Shown one piece after another: positions 51,363-61,700 of a DNA stretch of 64,000 nucleotides (its first letter is position 1; the number at the start of each line of letters is the position of its first letter). The stretch is from CAYNSB01 sp964399625 (GTDB taxonomy: Bacteria > Planctomycetota > Phycisphaerae > Phycisphaerales > UBA1924), in the NCBI GenBank assembly GCA_964399625.1, contig CAYNSB010000002.1, forward strand, positions 34,938-98,937, given 5' to 3'. The notes under the pieces were generated by a model that made no database searches, had not been told where the DNA came from, and was given only the letters and a program-made list of their open reading frames with translations. Made by a program: the position numbers and the translations under genes.

Positions 51363-51761
51363 ATGGCACGCCGACCGGTGGAACTGGGAGAGGCCGAACT
51401 CGCCGTCATGCGGGCGCTGTGGGACGGCGGGCCCCAGACCGTCCGCGACGTGATGAACCGCCTCCACGAGCGTGGACGCACCGTCGCCTACACCACTGTC
51501 CTCACCTTCCTCACGCGCCTGGTCCAGAAGGGCGTCGTCGCCAGCGACAAGCGCGACACCGCCCACGTCTATCGCGCCAAGGTCTCCCGCGCCAGCGTCA
51601 GCGCCTCGCGCATCAAGACCCTCGTGGACCAGCTCTACGACGGCGCCGCCGCCCCGGTGCTCCTGCACCTGATCGAGCACGAACGCTTCTCGCCCGAGGA
51701 GCTCGCCCGCCTGCGCAAGCTGATCGACGAGCTCGACGAGCGAGCGCCGCGAAAGCCCTGA
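51363..51761 (+). CDS. blaI: BlaI/MecI/CopY-family repressor
   Basis: 132 residues from ATG 51363. Winged helix at about 5-75: ELAVMRALWDGGPQTVRDVM, then RTVAYTTVLTFLTRLVQKGV for the recognition helix and AHVYRAKVSR for the wing. The dimerising C-terminal helices (LVDQLYDGAAAPVLLHLIEH, SPEELARLRKLIDELDER) follow. Such repressors dissociate when cut by, or in response to, a cognate M56 membrane protease. Two BlaI-type dyads lie in its promoter, so it likely represses itself and the genes after it. The symbol follows family use; beta-lactamase control is not implied. Confidence 0.9.
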   Translation: MARRPVELGEAELAVMRALWDGGPQTVRDVMNRLHERGRTVAYTTVLTFLTRLVQKGVVASDKRDTAHVYRAKVSRASVSASRIKTLVDQLYDGAAAPVLLHLIEHERFSPEELARLRKLIDELDERAPRKP

Positions 51762-51827
51762 CACCCGCCCTCCTCCCCGTCCCCCCCCCTGCCGGACCCC
51801 CGATCCACACCCAACGGAACCGCCCAC

Positions 51828-54386
51828 GTGGACGTGCTGACGCGACAGATCGAGCTGCTGTGGATGGGCGCCATCGCCGCGTGCCCGCTGGCGGTGCTCG
51901 TCGCCCTCGCCTGCCGGTTCCCCCGCGTCCGCCCCGCGACGCGCCACCTCCTCTGGGGCTGCGTCCTCTGCTCGCTCGTGACCCCGATGCTGGGCTCGGC
52001 GATCTGGCGCCCCGATTGGTTCGCGTCCTCCCGCCTTCGCTCGCTCATCGCGCCCGAAGCGACACTCCCGCTCGCCCAGGCCGAGCCGCCGCGGGTGCTC
52101 CCGCGCCAGTCGAGCATCATCCAGCCCGCGTTCGAGGGGCGCGCGCCGCGCGAGCCCCTGGCTTCAACCGCCAACCTCGCCCCCACGCTGGACTTTGCCT
52201 CCCTGCCGCGCACCGCCCGGTCCGAGCCCGCCCGCCCGCGCTCCCTCGCCCGTGAGAATCCATTCCGCACGCCGCTCCCCAGCGTCGCGGACGCGTCGCT
52301 CGCCACGATCGCTTCGCCCGCCTCGGGCTCCACATCCGCGCCCTTCGCATCTTCCTCCGACGTCATGCGGCCGTCCACGATCGCGCCCGCGGGCGCACCC
52401 GTCTCCGCTGGTGCGCCCTCACGCGCAAGCGCGGTCGTGGACGCCGCCCTGCAACTGCGGGACGCGCTCGTCTCACCTCCGATCCCCGCGCCGCTCTGGC
52501 TGGGCGGAGCCCTGATGCTCGCCGCGATCGCCGCCCTTCGTTCGAGCGTCGCGTCCCGCTGGCTCGCGACCTCCACGCCCGCGAGCGCCGACACCACCGA
52601 ACTGGTCGGCCAGATCGCCCGCTCGCTGGGCCTGCGCCGCGCGCCCCGCGCCATGCTCGTCGATGCGCCCGTGTCGCCGATGGTCTGGTGCGGCTGGCGT
52701 CCTCGCCTGCTCCTCCCGCGTGCGCTCTGGTCCCGCCTCGACACCAACACGCGCCGCGTCGTGCTCGTGCATGAACTGGCGCACCTGCGCCGCGGGGACC
52801 ACCTGGTCCGCTGGATCGAGAGCACGCTGGGAACGCTCTTCTGGTGGCACCCCGTCGCGTGGTGGGCCCGACGCCGCCTGCGCGACGAGGCCGAACTCTG
52901 CTGTGACGCCTGGGTCACCTCGCTCTATCCCGCCGAGCGCCGGACGTACGCGTCCGCCCTCGTCACGACCACCAGTTTCCTCTGCGCCCCACGGGGCGCT
53001 CCACGCCACGGACTCGGAGTAGCGGCCGGGTCGGCGAGCAAGCTCGCCAGGAGAATCACCATGGTGATGACATCGTCCTCCGCACCTCGCGCCTCGAAGC
53101 TCGGCATCGCCCTTGGAGCCCTCGCCCTCGCGCTGAGCACGTTCGTGATCCCCGGCGTCGCCTGCCCGCCCGAGGAAGAAGGCGCCAAGTCCGGTGCGCA
53201 CGTCCTGATCGCCCCCAAGCCCGCCCGCACCCGCAATAGCGCCCGCGCCGGCACGCACGAGGCCCCCGCCGCGAATCCCTTCCTGGGCGAGGCCCCCGCG
53301 CTCGAGGCGATGCGCACCCCGCACCCGCCCGAAGCGCCCGAGGCCCCCGCCGCCGCCGCGGGCCCCAACGCGCCCCACAACCTGTACGTCATCCCGCGTG
53401 GCACGATGGGCCCGCGCGCCATCGGGCGGGGGCAATCCATCGCCCGCACGAACCTGGACGATCTCAAGGCCGGTCGCTCGCCCCGCGAGTACGACCTGCC
53501 CGCCGGCCGCCGACAGAGCTTCTACTCCCTCATGTCGCGTTCGGACGTGCCGATCCTCGTCGAGATGGCCGGCGACGAGATCGTCCTCTGGGGCACCGAC
53601 GCCGAGCACGAGGTGTTCGGACGCTTCGTGGGCATTATCGCCAAGGGCGGGCAGCACGAGCGCACCCGCTCGAACCGCGCCGACACGGGCCAGCGCGAGA
53701 TGGAGCGCGAGCTCGCCCGTGCCCAGGCCTCGGCCGCGCGGGCGTACCGCTCCTCCCTCGAGCAGCTCCGCACGCATCGCGAGCAGCTCCAGCGCCAGCT
53801 CGAGTCCGCTCGCAAGCAGGGCGATCGCACCCGCCAGCAGAGCGAGAAGCAGATGCGCGAGCTCGAGCGCCTCATGGAACTCCGCCGCTCCGCCGCCGAC
53901 CAGAACGACGGCCCCTCGCCCGCCGATCGCGAGCGCTTCGAGCGTGCGGCCCGCGAGTTCCAGGCCCACGCGCAGGCTCTGGACGGAGCCTCGGGCGCCA
54001 TGAACGCCAACATCGACCACCTCGAGCAGATGGTCCGCGAGCTCGACGAGCGCGCCCAGGCGATGGAGGCCGCCATCGCGGGAATCGCCGACGAACAGCT
54101 CGAGGAGACCCTCGCCCAGGGGGATAGCGACGACGACAACGCCATGGACGCCGATGACGACAGCAGCACGGACGCCCAAGACGCGGACGATGCGCAGGAG
54201 GACGACGAGCAGGCCACGGTCATCGCTCCCGCGATCGGCACGATCGTCAGCGCCGGGCCTGTCGCCCCCGTGGCTCCGCTGAGCACGACCCTGACCACGC
54301 GGCCCACGCCCGCCGTCGCCGCCGTCGCCCCGGTTCCGCCCGTCGCTCCCGTGCGCGCCGCGTCGCCCGCGCCTCTCGCCCGCTGA
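51828..54386 (+). CDS. BlaR1/M56-family membrane metallopeptidase with novel C-terminal region
   Basis: 852 residues from GTG 51828. Membrane helices lie at about 9-29, 37-57, 223-242 and 425-445. The zinc motif HELAH (H315, E316, H319) is followed by RRGDHLVRWIESTLGTLFWW and the third ligand in LRDEAELCCDAWV. The M56 type signals by cutting BlaI or a partner. There is no penicillin-binding sensor domain. After the last helix the periplasmic part has a Pro/Ala linker, a small alpha/beta unit (SRSDVPILVEMAGDEIVLWG, VFGRFVGIIAKG) that recalls secretin N-domain / STN-like folds, a long coiled coil (about 625-770, RSSLEQLRTHREQLQRQLES) and an acidic, then Pro/Ala-rich tail. It lies 66 bp after blaI. 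The signal sensed is unknown. Confidence 0.85.
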   Translation: MDVLTRQIELLWMGAIAACPLAVLVALACRFPRVRPATRHLLWGCVLCSLVTPMLGSAIWRPDWFASSRLRSLIAPEATLPLAQAEPPRVLPRQSSIIQPAFEGRAPREPLASTANLAPTLDFASLPRTARSEPARPRSLARENPFRTPLPSVADASLATIASPASGSTSAPFASSSDVMRPSTIAPAGAPVSAGAPSRASAVVDAALQLRDALVSPPIPAPLWLGGALMLAAIAALRSSVASRWLATSTPASADTTELVGQIARSLGLRRAPRAMLVDAPVSPMVWCGWRPRLLLPRALWSRLDTNTRRVVLVHELAHLRRGDHLVRWIESTLGTLFWWHPVAWWARRRLRDEAELCCDAWVTSLYPAERRTYASALVTTTSFLCAPRGAPRHGLGVAAGSASKLARRITMVMTSSSAPRASKLGIALGALALALSTFVIPGVACPPEEEGAKSGAHVLIAPKPARTRNSARAGTHEAPAANPFLGEAPALEAMRTPHPPEAPEAPAAAAGPNAPHNLYVIPRGTMGPRAIGRGQSIARTNLDDLKAGRSPREYDLPAGRRQSFYSLMSRSDVPILVEMAGDEIVLWGTDAEHEVFGRFVGIIAKGGQHERTRSNRADTGQREMERELARAQASAARAYRSSLEQLRTHREQLQRQLESARKQGDRTRQQSEKQMRELERLMELRRSAADQNDGPSPADRERFERAAREFQAHAQALDGASGAMNANIDHLEQMVRELDERAQAMEAAIAGIADEQLEETLAQGDSDDDNAMDADDDSSTDAQDADDAQEDDEQATVIAPAIGTIVSAGPVAPVAPLSTTLTTRPTPAVAAVAPVPPVAPVRAASPAPLAR

Positions 54387-54453
54387 AGCGCGTCGCCTCC
54401 CCACCATCGTTCCCAGTTCGTGCTCCTGGTCGTTGACCAGTGGAGGTGCGCAC

Positions 54454-57400
54454 ATGCGTGCCGGCTCCTCGTACGTCCCCGCGCTCGCGGCCCTCGTGCT
54501 CGCCGCGCCCGGGCTCGCCCAGCCCACCGCCGACGACGCCGCCTATCGCGCCGGCATCGGCTTCCTCCGCAAGGGCATGCACGACCTGGCGGGCAAGGAA
54601 CTCCGCGCGTACCTCGACGCGCACCCCACCGGCGAGCACGCGACGCACGCCCGCTACGCACTGGGCGTGTGCCTCGTGCGTCTGGGCCAGTGCGATCGGG
54701 CGGGCGAGGAGCTGGCACGCGTGCTGAGCGTCGAGGGCTTCGAGTTCGCGCCCGACGCACGCCTGCTCGCGGCTCGCTGCGCCGCCGACAAGGGCGACGA
54801 TGCACGCGTCGTCGAACTGCTCACGCCCATGGCCCGCAGCCATCCCTCGTTCGCCCAGCTCGATCGCGCCCTGGCGCAACTGGGCGAGGCGCTCTATCGC
54901 CTGGGCCGCTTCGATGACGCGAGCAAGACGCTCGCCAAAGTCCGCGCGGACTTCCCGCAGAGCCCCGCCGCCGATCGCGCCGACCTGTTCGTCGCGATGT
55001 CCCTCCAGCGCACGGGAGACACGCGCGGCGCATTGGATCGCGCCTCGGCCCTGCTCGCCGCATCGCCCAAGAGCGAGGTCGCCCCCAACGCGGCCCTGCT
55101 CGCCGCGCAATGCGCCCAGGCCCTTGGCGAGACGGCTCGCGCGATGGAGATGTACCAGCTCGCCGCCACCCAGGGCAAGGACGATGTGCGCTTCGAGGCA
55201 CGCCTGGGACAAGCCCAGCTCGCGCTCGCGCAGGGGGATCGAGCGCTCGCCGCGCGCGCCCTGCAAGGCCTCGAGCCTCCCTCGGCCCCTGATGGACGCG
55301 TCCGCCTCGCCCTGGTGCAGGCGTCGATGCACCTGGACGAGGGTCAAGCCAAGAACGCACGCAGGACGCTGCGCGATGCGGAGAGCAACGCCGAGCACGC
55401 TCCAGAGATCGCGCTCGCGCTCGCCCGCGCCGATGCGCTCGAGGGCAAGCACGACGAGTGCGTCGCGCGCCTCACGGCCGCCATCGATCGCGCGGGGTCG
55501 TCCCCGCTCCTCCCGCGCCTCCGGTTCGAACTGGCAAGCGCCCACTCCCGCGCCGGGCACGACGACCTTGCCCTGCAAGCCTGGCAATCCTGGCTCAAGG
55601 CCTACCCACGCCACGACCTGGCCCCAGACGCCGCGCTCGCGCTGGCGTGGTGCCTCCACCGCGCGGGCAACTACGCGGACTCGGAGCAGTGGCGGGCCCG
55701 AGCGACGTCCGATGGAACGCGCGAGAGCATCGCGCTGCTCGCCGCCGAGAACGCCTTCGCTCAGGACGACCTGCCCCGCGCCCGCTCGCTGTACGACGGC
55801 TTCGCGCGCGAGCACGCCAGGTCGCCCCAGACGCCGCGCGCACGCCTTCGAGCCGCGATCTGCGCCGTCCGCACCGACGCCAACGCCTCCGCGGAGCAGG
55901 CCCTCGCCGAGACCCTCGCGAGCGACCCGCCCGCCGAGGCCTCGCTCCGCGTCGAAGCGCTGAGCATCGCGGGCGATCGCGCCATGGCCCGCCAGGACTG
56001 GAGCGCGGGCGAGCGTTGGTTCGTCGCACTGCTCAAGGAGCGCGGCGCTCCCGCGCCCGATGCCCGCCTGCGCCTGGGCGTGTGCCTGGCCCGCCAGGGC
56101 AAGCACGACGAGGCGATCGCGGTCCTCGAGCCGATCGCGGCCGACGAGGGCGCCGGCGATTCCCGCGGCCACGCGGGCCTCGAGCTGGCCCGCTGCCTCC
56201 TCAACCGGGATCGCCCCGACGAGGCACGCCGCGCCCTGCGCCGCGTCGCCGAGCAACCTGGAGCCGACGCAACGCTCACCGCCCACGCGCGGCGCGAGCT
56301 CGCGGCCCTCGACGCCCGCCAGGGAAAGCCCGAGGACGCCGCCCGCACGCTCGCCGCGCTCCCGGACGCCGACCCGCTCGAGGTCGCCTCGGCCTGGCTC
56401 GCCGCGAACAAGCCCGAGGAAGCACGCCGCGTTCTCGATCGCCTCGCTCGCGCGGGCGCTCCATCGCCCCGCGCGGGAGTGCTGCTCGCCTCCACGCTCA
56501 ACCGCCTCGATCGCCACGAAGAAGCGCTCAGCGCCCTCGACGCGGTGCGCGATGTCGCCTCGCTCGACGATGAGACGCGCGCCCTGGCCACCTACGAGCG
56601 CGCCATCGCCTGCGAGAAGCTCTCTCGAACGAGCCAGGCGAGCGAGGCCTACCACGCCCTCGCCGATCAGGGCCCGCCCCGCTGGCGCGCCCACGCGCTG
56701 CTCGCGCTGGGGCAGTCCGCCCTCGACGCGTCAAAGGCGGACGATGCCCTCACGCACGCCCGCGCCGCGCAGTCGGCGATCAAGGACCTGCCCGACAGCG
56801 ACGCCGCTCCCTTGCGCGAGCGTGCGATGTACCAGATCGCCAGCGCCCTGCTCGCCCTCGACAAGCCGCAGCAAGCGCTCGACGAGACGCAGGACGCGCC
56901 GGCTCCGAGCGCCGCGTCAACGTCCGGGCCCGCGCGGGCCCTCGCCCTCGTCCGCGCGCAGGCGCTCGTGCGCGTGGGCAAGGCCCGCCTCGCGGGCGAG
57001 GCCCTCGACGCGCTCGCCGAAGGCCCGGAGCGCGACGATGTCGCACGCTCCGCGGCGCTGCGCGCCGGCGAGGCCTGGGCCGCGTGCGAGGACTGGGCCC
57101 GCAGCGAGCGCGCCTATCGCGCCTTCCTGGACGCGGACCCGAACTCGCCGCTGTGGTTCCACGCCCTCTTCGGCATCGGATGGGCACGCGAGCGCGCCGC
57201 GCGATTCGACGAGGCCATCGAGGCCTATCGCCAGATCGTCGCACGCCACGACGGGCCCACCGCCGCGCGCGCCCAGTTCCAGATCGGCGAGTGCCTGTTC
57301 GCGCAGAACGCGCTCGAGAGCGCCGTTGCAGAACTGCTCAAGGTCGATGTGCTCCACGCCTCGCCCGAGTGGTCCCCCGCCGCGCTCTACGAGGCCGGGC

Positions 57401-57618
57401 GATGCCTGGCGCAACTGAACCGCGCCGACGATGCCGCCAGGCAGTTCGACGAGGTGATCGAGCGCTTCCCCGACTCGCGCTGGGCGTCCCTGGCTCGCGA
57501 GGCCAAGGCAGCCCGCGCGCCCGCCACGCAAGCCGCCCGCACCGCTCCAGCCGCCCCCGCCACTCGCACACCCCCGCGCGAGCCCGCCCGCACCCGCACC
57601 CCCGGAGGTTCCCGATGA
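54454..57618 (+). CDS. Large secreted TPR protein
   Basis: 1054 residues from ATG 54454, with GGAGG seven nt upstream. A signal peptide (MRAGSSYVPALAALVLAAPG, cut near LAQ) sends it to the periplasm. Nearly all of the rest is a run of helical TPR-like repeats with the typical G/A-F/A-P spacing, e.g. FLRKGMHDLAGKELRAYLDA, ALYRLGRFDDASKTLAKVRA, CLARQGKHDEAIAVLEPIAA, IEAYRQIVARHDGPTAARAQ, ARQFDEVIERFPDSRWASLA. The last repeats are close to YbgF/CpoB-type TPRs, which are linked to Tol-Pal. The C-terminal 40 residues are Pro/Arg/Ala-rich. Its stop overlaps the ExbB start by 4 bp, so the two are coupled. It may be a periplasmic scaffold for the ExbBD complex. Confidence 0.85.
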   Translation: MRAGSSYVPALAALVLAAPGLAQPTADDAAYRAGIGFLRKGMHDLAGKELRAYLDAHPTGEHATHARYALGVCLVRLGQCDRAGEELARVLSVEGFEFAPDARLLAARCAADKGDDARVVELLTPMARSHPSFAQLDRALAQLGEALYRLGRFDDASKTLAKVRADFPQSPAADRADLFVAMSLQRTGDTRGALDRASALLAASPKSEVAPNAALLAAQCAQALGETARAMEMYQLAATQGKDDVRFEARLGQAQLALAQGDRALAARALQGLEPPSAPDGRVRLALVQASMHLDEGQAKNARRTLRDAESNAEHAPEIALALARADALEGKHDECVARLTAAIDRAGSSPLLPRLRFELASAHSRAGHDDLALQAWQSWLKAYPRHDLAPDAALALAWCLHRAGNYADSEQWRARATSDGTRESIALLAAENAFAQDDLPRARSLYDGFAREHARSPQTPRARLRAAICAVRTDANASAEQALAETLASDPPAEASLRVEALSIAGDRAMARQDWSAGERWFVALLKERGAPAPDARLRLGVCLARQGKHDEAIAVLEPIAADEGAGDSRGHAGLELARCLLNRDRPDEARRALRRVAEQPGADATLTAHARRELAALDARQGKPEDAARTLAALPDADPLEVASAWLAANKPEEARRVLDRLARAGAPSPRAGVLLASTLNRLDRHEEALSALDAVRDVASLDDETRALATYERAIACEKLSRTSQASEAYHALADQGPPRWRAHALLALGQSALDASKADDALTHARAAQSAIKDLPDSDAAPLRERAMYQIASALLALDKPQQALDETQDAPAPSAASTSGPARALALVRAQALVRVGKARLAGEALDALAEGPERDDVARSAALRAGEAWAACEDWARSERAYRAFLDADPNSPLWFHALFGIGWARERAARFDEAIEAYRQIVARHDGPTAARAQFQIGECLFAQNALESAVAELLKVDVLHASPEWSPAALYEAGRCLAQLNRADDAARQFDEVIERFPDSRWASLAREAKAARAPATQAARTAPAAPATRTPPREPARTRTPGGSR

Positions 57619-58331
57619 GCCCGTTCACCCTCGCGCAGGAGCCCGCCACGGGCACGATCGTCTCCACGGTCTGGGAGATGGCCCTCAAGGGCGGCTGGAC
57701 CATGATCCCCCTGGCGCTCTGCTCACTGGTCGCGATGACCATCGTCGTGGAGCGCGTGCTCGTCACGCGAAGAGCCCGCGTGGTGCCGCCCGCCCTGCTG
57801 GAGAACGCCCTGCGCCATCGCGACGAGCCCGCCCGCGTCATCGAGGCGTGCGCGAGCGACCCCAGCCCGCTCGCCCTCGTCCTCCGCGCCGCGGCACGCC
57901 ACAGCGACCCCGAGCAGCGCCGACGTGCGATCGCCGATGCCGGCGCCGCCGCGCTGCTTACCCTCCGCCAGCGCGTCCGGCTGCTCTCGGCTCTGCCCCA
58001 GGCCGCCACGATGCTCGGGCTGCTGGGCACGGTGCTGGGCATGATCCGCACGTTCACCGTCGTCGCCGCCTCCGGTCAGTCGCTGGGGCGGACCGAGCGC
58101 CTCGCCCAGGGCATCCATGAAGCGTGGACCGCCACCGCGGGCGGGCTCATCATCGCGATCCCCACGCTCATCGCGTACCAGATCATCCTCGCGCGCCTCG
58201 ATCGCGCCGCCCTCTCGCTGGACTCCGCGGCGAATCTCTGGCTCGAGCCCGCGGCCGCCGCGCCCGCGCCTGTCGCGCGGGCCCCCCGCGCCGCCACGCC
58301 CCCCGAGCCCGCGCTGGTCGCCGCACCCTAG
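57615..58331 (+). CDS. MotA/TolQ/ExbB-family proton channel protein
   Basis: 238 residues, start ATGA overlapping the TPR stop. Three membrane helices at about 29-50 (TMIPLALCSLVAMTIVVERV), 128-150 (LPQAATMLGLLGTVLGMIRT) and 172-195 (GGLIIAIPTLIAYQIIL). Signature: the ATMLGLLGTVLGMIRTF helix and IHEAWTATAGGLIIAIP, where Thr/Ala residues line the ion path. With ExbD it forms the pentamer-type motor that uses the proton gradient to power outer-membrane or periplasmic work. Length is normal. The C-terminal tail is Ala/Pro-rich (AAAAPAPVARAPRAATPPEP), which is unusual. Confidence 0.92.
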   Translation: MSPFTLAQEPATGTIVSTVWEMALKGGWTMIPLALCSLVAMTIVVERVLVTRRARVVPPALLENALRHRDEPARVIEACASDPSPLALVLRAAARHSDPEQRRRAIADAGAAALLTLRQRVRLLSALPQAATMLGLLGTVLGMIRTFTVVAASGQSLGRTERLAQGIHEAWTATAGGLIIAIPTLIAYQIILARLDRAALSLDSAANLWLEPAAAAPAPVARAPRAATPPEPALVAAP

Positions 58332-58348
58332 CCCCCGCGAGACGCCCC

Positions 58349-58762
58349 ATGCTCATCCGAAACGACGCCGCCGCGCCCGATCCGCACGTGGACTTCGTGC
58401 CCATGGTGGACGTGCTGTTCAACCTGCTCATCTTCTTCCTGCTCGCGACCACGATGGCCCAGGCCGAGCGCGAGATGGGCGTCACGCTGCCGTACGCCGC
58501 CAACTCCGCGCCCATCTCCGCCGCGCCGCGCGAGCTCGTCGTCTCCGTGGACGCGCAGGGGCAGATCAGCATCGCCGGACGAACCGTCTCGAGCGATGAA
58601 CTCACGCGGATCGTGCGCGCGGCCCTGGACGAACGCCGCGACCAGAAGGTCAGCGTCCGCGGCGATCGACGCGCCGCCTACGCCGACATCGCCGCCGCGC
58701 TCGACGCCTGCAAGGCCGCGGGCGTCCAGGACCCGTACCTCGACACCACGCCCATGCGCTGA
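58349..58762 (+). CDS. ExbD/TolR-family protein
   Basis: 137 residues. An N-terminal cytoplasmic stub, one membrane helix at about 17-38 (VPMVDVLFNLLIFFLLATTM) with the essential proton-carrying Asp at D21, and a periplasmic domain (ELVVSVDAQGQISIAGRTVS, DELTRIVRAALDERRDQKVS, YADIAAALDACKAAGVQD). Partner of the ExbB/TolQ gene 17 bp upstream; it converts the proton flow into force on a periplasmic protein. The giant fusion gene starts 27 bp later. Only one ExbD is here. Confidence 0.92.
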   Translation: MLIRNDAAAPDPHVDFVPMVDVLFNLLIFFLLATTMAQAEREMGVTLPYAANSAPISAAPRELVVSVDAQGQISIAGRTVSSDELTRIVRAALDERRDQKVSVRGDRRAAYADIAAALDACKAAGVQDPYLDTTPMR

Positions 58763-58789
58763 GCACCGACCCCTCCGCGGGGAGCACCC

Positions 58790-61700
58790 ATGCCACTGTC
58801 CCGCCGTGCGATCCTCCTCTCGCTGCTCGCGCCCGTGGCGCTCGTGCTCGCGTGGCGCGCCGGCACGCGCGGCGAGTGGACCGACGGGCGAACCATCCGC
58901 ACCGCCGACGCGACCTCGCGCGACGTGCTCTGGACGCCCGCCACGCCCGTCGAGAGCCCGCTCCGAAGCGCCGCGGACCTCTACGCCCCGCGCATCAGCC
59001 CCGACGGGCTCACCATGGTCATGGTGCGCGGACGCGCGGGGGCCAACGCCGACCTCTACCTCGCCCGCCGCACGCCCCAGGGCTGGAGCGAGCCCGAGCC
59101 CATCACCGACCTGAACACCACCGACGATGAGCTCGCGCCCGCCTTCTCGCACGACGGACGCACCCTCTACTTCGCCTCCAACCGCGCCGGCGGGCAGGGC
59201 GGCTTCGACCTGTGGGCCTCCACGGCTAGCGGCTCCGGCTGGTCCTCGCCCACGAACCTGGGCCCGCGCATCAACTCCGCGTGGAACGACATAGACCCCT
59301 GCCCCGACGCCGCGAGCGAGCGCCTCTACTTCGCCTCCAACCGCCCGCGCCCGGGCGAGCCCGAGCCCGCCAGCGACGCCTGGCCCGCGACCCTCCGCGA
59401 GCGACGCAACCGCCACGACTACGACCTCTTCCGCGCAAGCCTCGCGCCCGACGCGAAGGACCAGCCCTCCCCGCTCACCGCGCTCAACACCGCCGACGAT
59501 GAGGGCTGCCCAGCGCTCGCGCCCGCGGGCGACTTCCTCTACTTCGCCTCCGATCGCGCCGGCGGGCTGGGCGGCTTCGATCTCTGGCGCGCCCGACTGC
59601 TCGACGCCGATCGCCTCGGCCCGCCCGAGCACCTGGACGCGCAGGTCAACTCACCATCCAACGAGCTCGACCCCGCGCCCAGCGACGAGGGCTTCCGCCT
59701 CACGTTCAGCTCCGATCGCTCCGTGCCGAGCCAGGCACCGCCCGACCCGCGCGACCCCGCCCGGCGCTATGCGCTTTGGTCGTCCACCTCGCGCGAGGTC
59801 TATCGCCAGCGCGTCGCCGCGCACGGTGCGCTCTGGCTGGGGGCGCTCATCGCCCTGGCGTCCATCGCCCTGCTGCTCGCGCTGGCCCGCCTGCTCGCCA
59901 ATGCCCGCTGGAGAGAGCGGTTCTTCCGACTCTCGCTGCTCGCCCAGTGCCTGCTGCTGTCGCTTGTCCTGCACGGCGCGATCGCCTCGCTCCTGGCAGT
60001 GTGGCGCGTCGGCTCGGGGCTGCTCGAGTGGGCCGGTTCGCCCCGGGGCACGCGCGTCGTGCTCGCCTCGGGCGGCGCCCAGGCCGCGCTCTCCGATGCG
60101 ATCCGAGTCACCTCCGCCGCCGAGCCCGAGGCCCCGACGCTCCGCGTGCGCCCCAGCGAGATCGCCCCCACCATCGCCCAGCCCGCGCCCTTGTCGCTCC
60201 CCGAGCCGCGCATCGAGCGGTCCAGCGCGGTGCCCGTCGCTGCGCCCCTCGCGACGCTCGCGCCACCCGTCATCCTCGCGAGCCCCGAGGTCCCCGCCGC
60301 ACGCTCAGACGACCGCGCCAGCCTGCCCGACATCGCACCCCAGACCCGCACGGAAGAAGCCACCCCCGGCGCTGTGCGCATCGCATCACCATCCGTGATC
60401 GCGCCCGCACCGCAAACAACTGCCTCCCCCGCGCCCGCGCTGCCCGCCTCGCGCTCGGCCACCCCCGCGCCGCTCTCCCCCAGCGACCCAAGCCCATCCC
60501 TGCCCACGGTGCTCGCCTCGGGCGCTGTGCCCGCGCCAGCAGCCGCACGCGACGCCGACACCACTCCACTGCCCGCGCAGCCCATCGGCGCCGCATCGTC
60601 GGAGCCGAGCGCCGCCAGCCGCGTCGCGCCGCCCGCGCTCGCGCCCGCGATGCCCTCTCCCTCGCGATCCGAAGCGCCCATCGCGCTCGCGCCATTGCCA
60701 TCCGCTCGCGCCGGCGCTGCCGCGCCCGACGTTGCTCCACTTCCCTCGATGAGCATCGCCGCCTCACCCGCGCCGATGGAGGCCCCCGCCCGCGTCGCGC
60801 TCGACCCGCAGCCGGCCCTGCCCAGCGCCGCGCCCGCGCGCTCTGCGTCCGCACCCGAGCCCGCCATTCCCACCGCCGCCGCGCCCGGCCCCAATCTCGC
60901 CCCCTTGGGCGTGCCCGCCCCGTCCGCGTCCTCTCTTCCTTCGCCCGCGCTGGGCACGCTCCCGCGCTCCGCGGCTCCGTCCGTACAACTCGACGGCGGC
61001 GCGATCGCCGCCCCCGCGCCAGCCTTGCTCGCCCCTCCCAGCGAGGTGCGCCCGTCCGCTCGCGCCGACGATGACGCCACGCGAATCCCCGACGAGCCCG
61101 TCCGCCCACGCGAGGACTTCGCCCAGCGCGATCCGCAGGCCCGCCAGGAACTCGTCGAGCGTGGCGGCGGCAACGCCGACACCGAGCGCGCCGTCGCCCG
61201 CGCCCTCGACTGGCTCGCACGCCACCAGAGCCCCGACGGGCGATGGAGCGCCACCCACTTCGACGACGCCTGCGGACGCTGCGCCGACGCCGCGCAGATC
61301 GATTCCGACGCCTCCATGACCGGCCTCGCCCTGCTCTGCTTCCTGGGCGCCGGGCACACCCACCAGCGCGAGGGCCCGTACCAGGCCAACGTCCGACACG
61401 CCCTCGACTGGCTCGTCGCGCGCCAGGACCGCAACGGCGACCTCCGCCGCGGCGAGACCATGTACGCCCAGACCGTCGCCACCGTCGCCCTGTGCGAGGC
61501 GCTCGCGATGACCAGCGACCAGACCCTCGCGCTGCCCACGCGCCGAGCCGTCGCCCTCGTCGTCGATCGCGCCGCCTCGGGCCGCGCCACCTCCGAGCGC
61601 GACGCCTCTGTCCTGGGCTGGCTCGTCTTCACCCTCGAGAGCGCCCGGCGCGCCGGCATCGACACGCCCAAAGCGCCCCTGGACGCCGCGGCCCGCTGGC

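Noticed and set aside
45014..51369. Two minus-strand frames of about 1000 codons opposite the pil operon
   Set aside because: Both are low-complexity mirror translations rich in Leu, Glu, Arg, Gly and Ala, with no family motif. The plus-strand genes are complete and in operon order.
54247..56694. 815-codon minus-strand frame opposite the TPR gene
   Set aside because: Mirror of TPR coding sequence with no recognisable domain or start signal.
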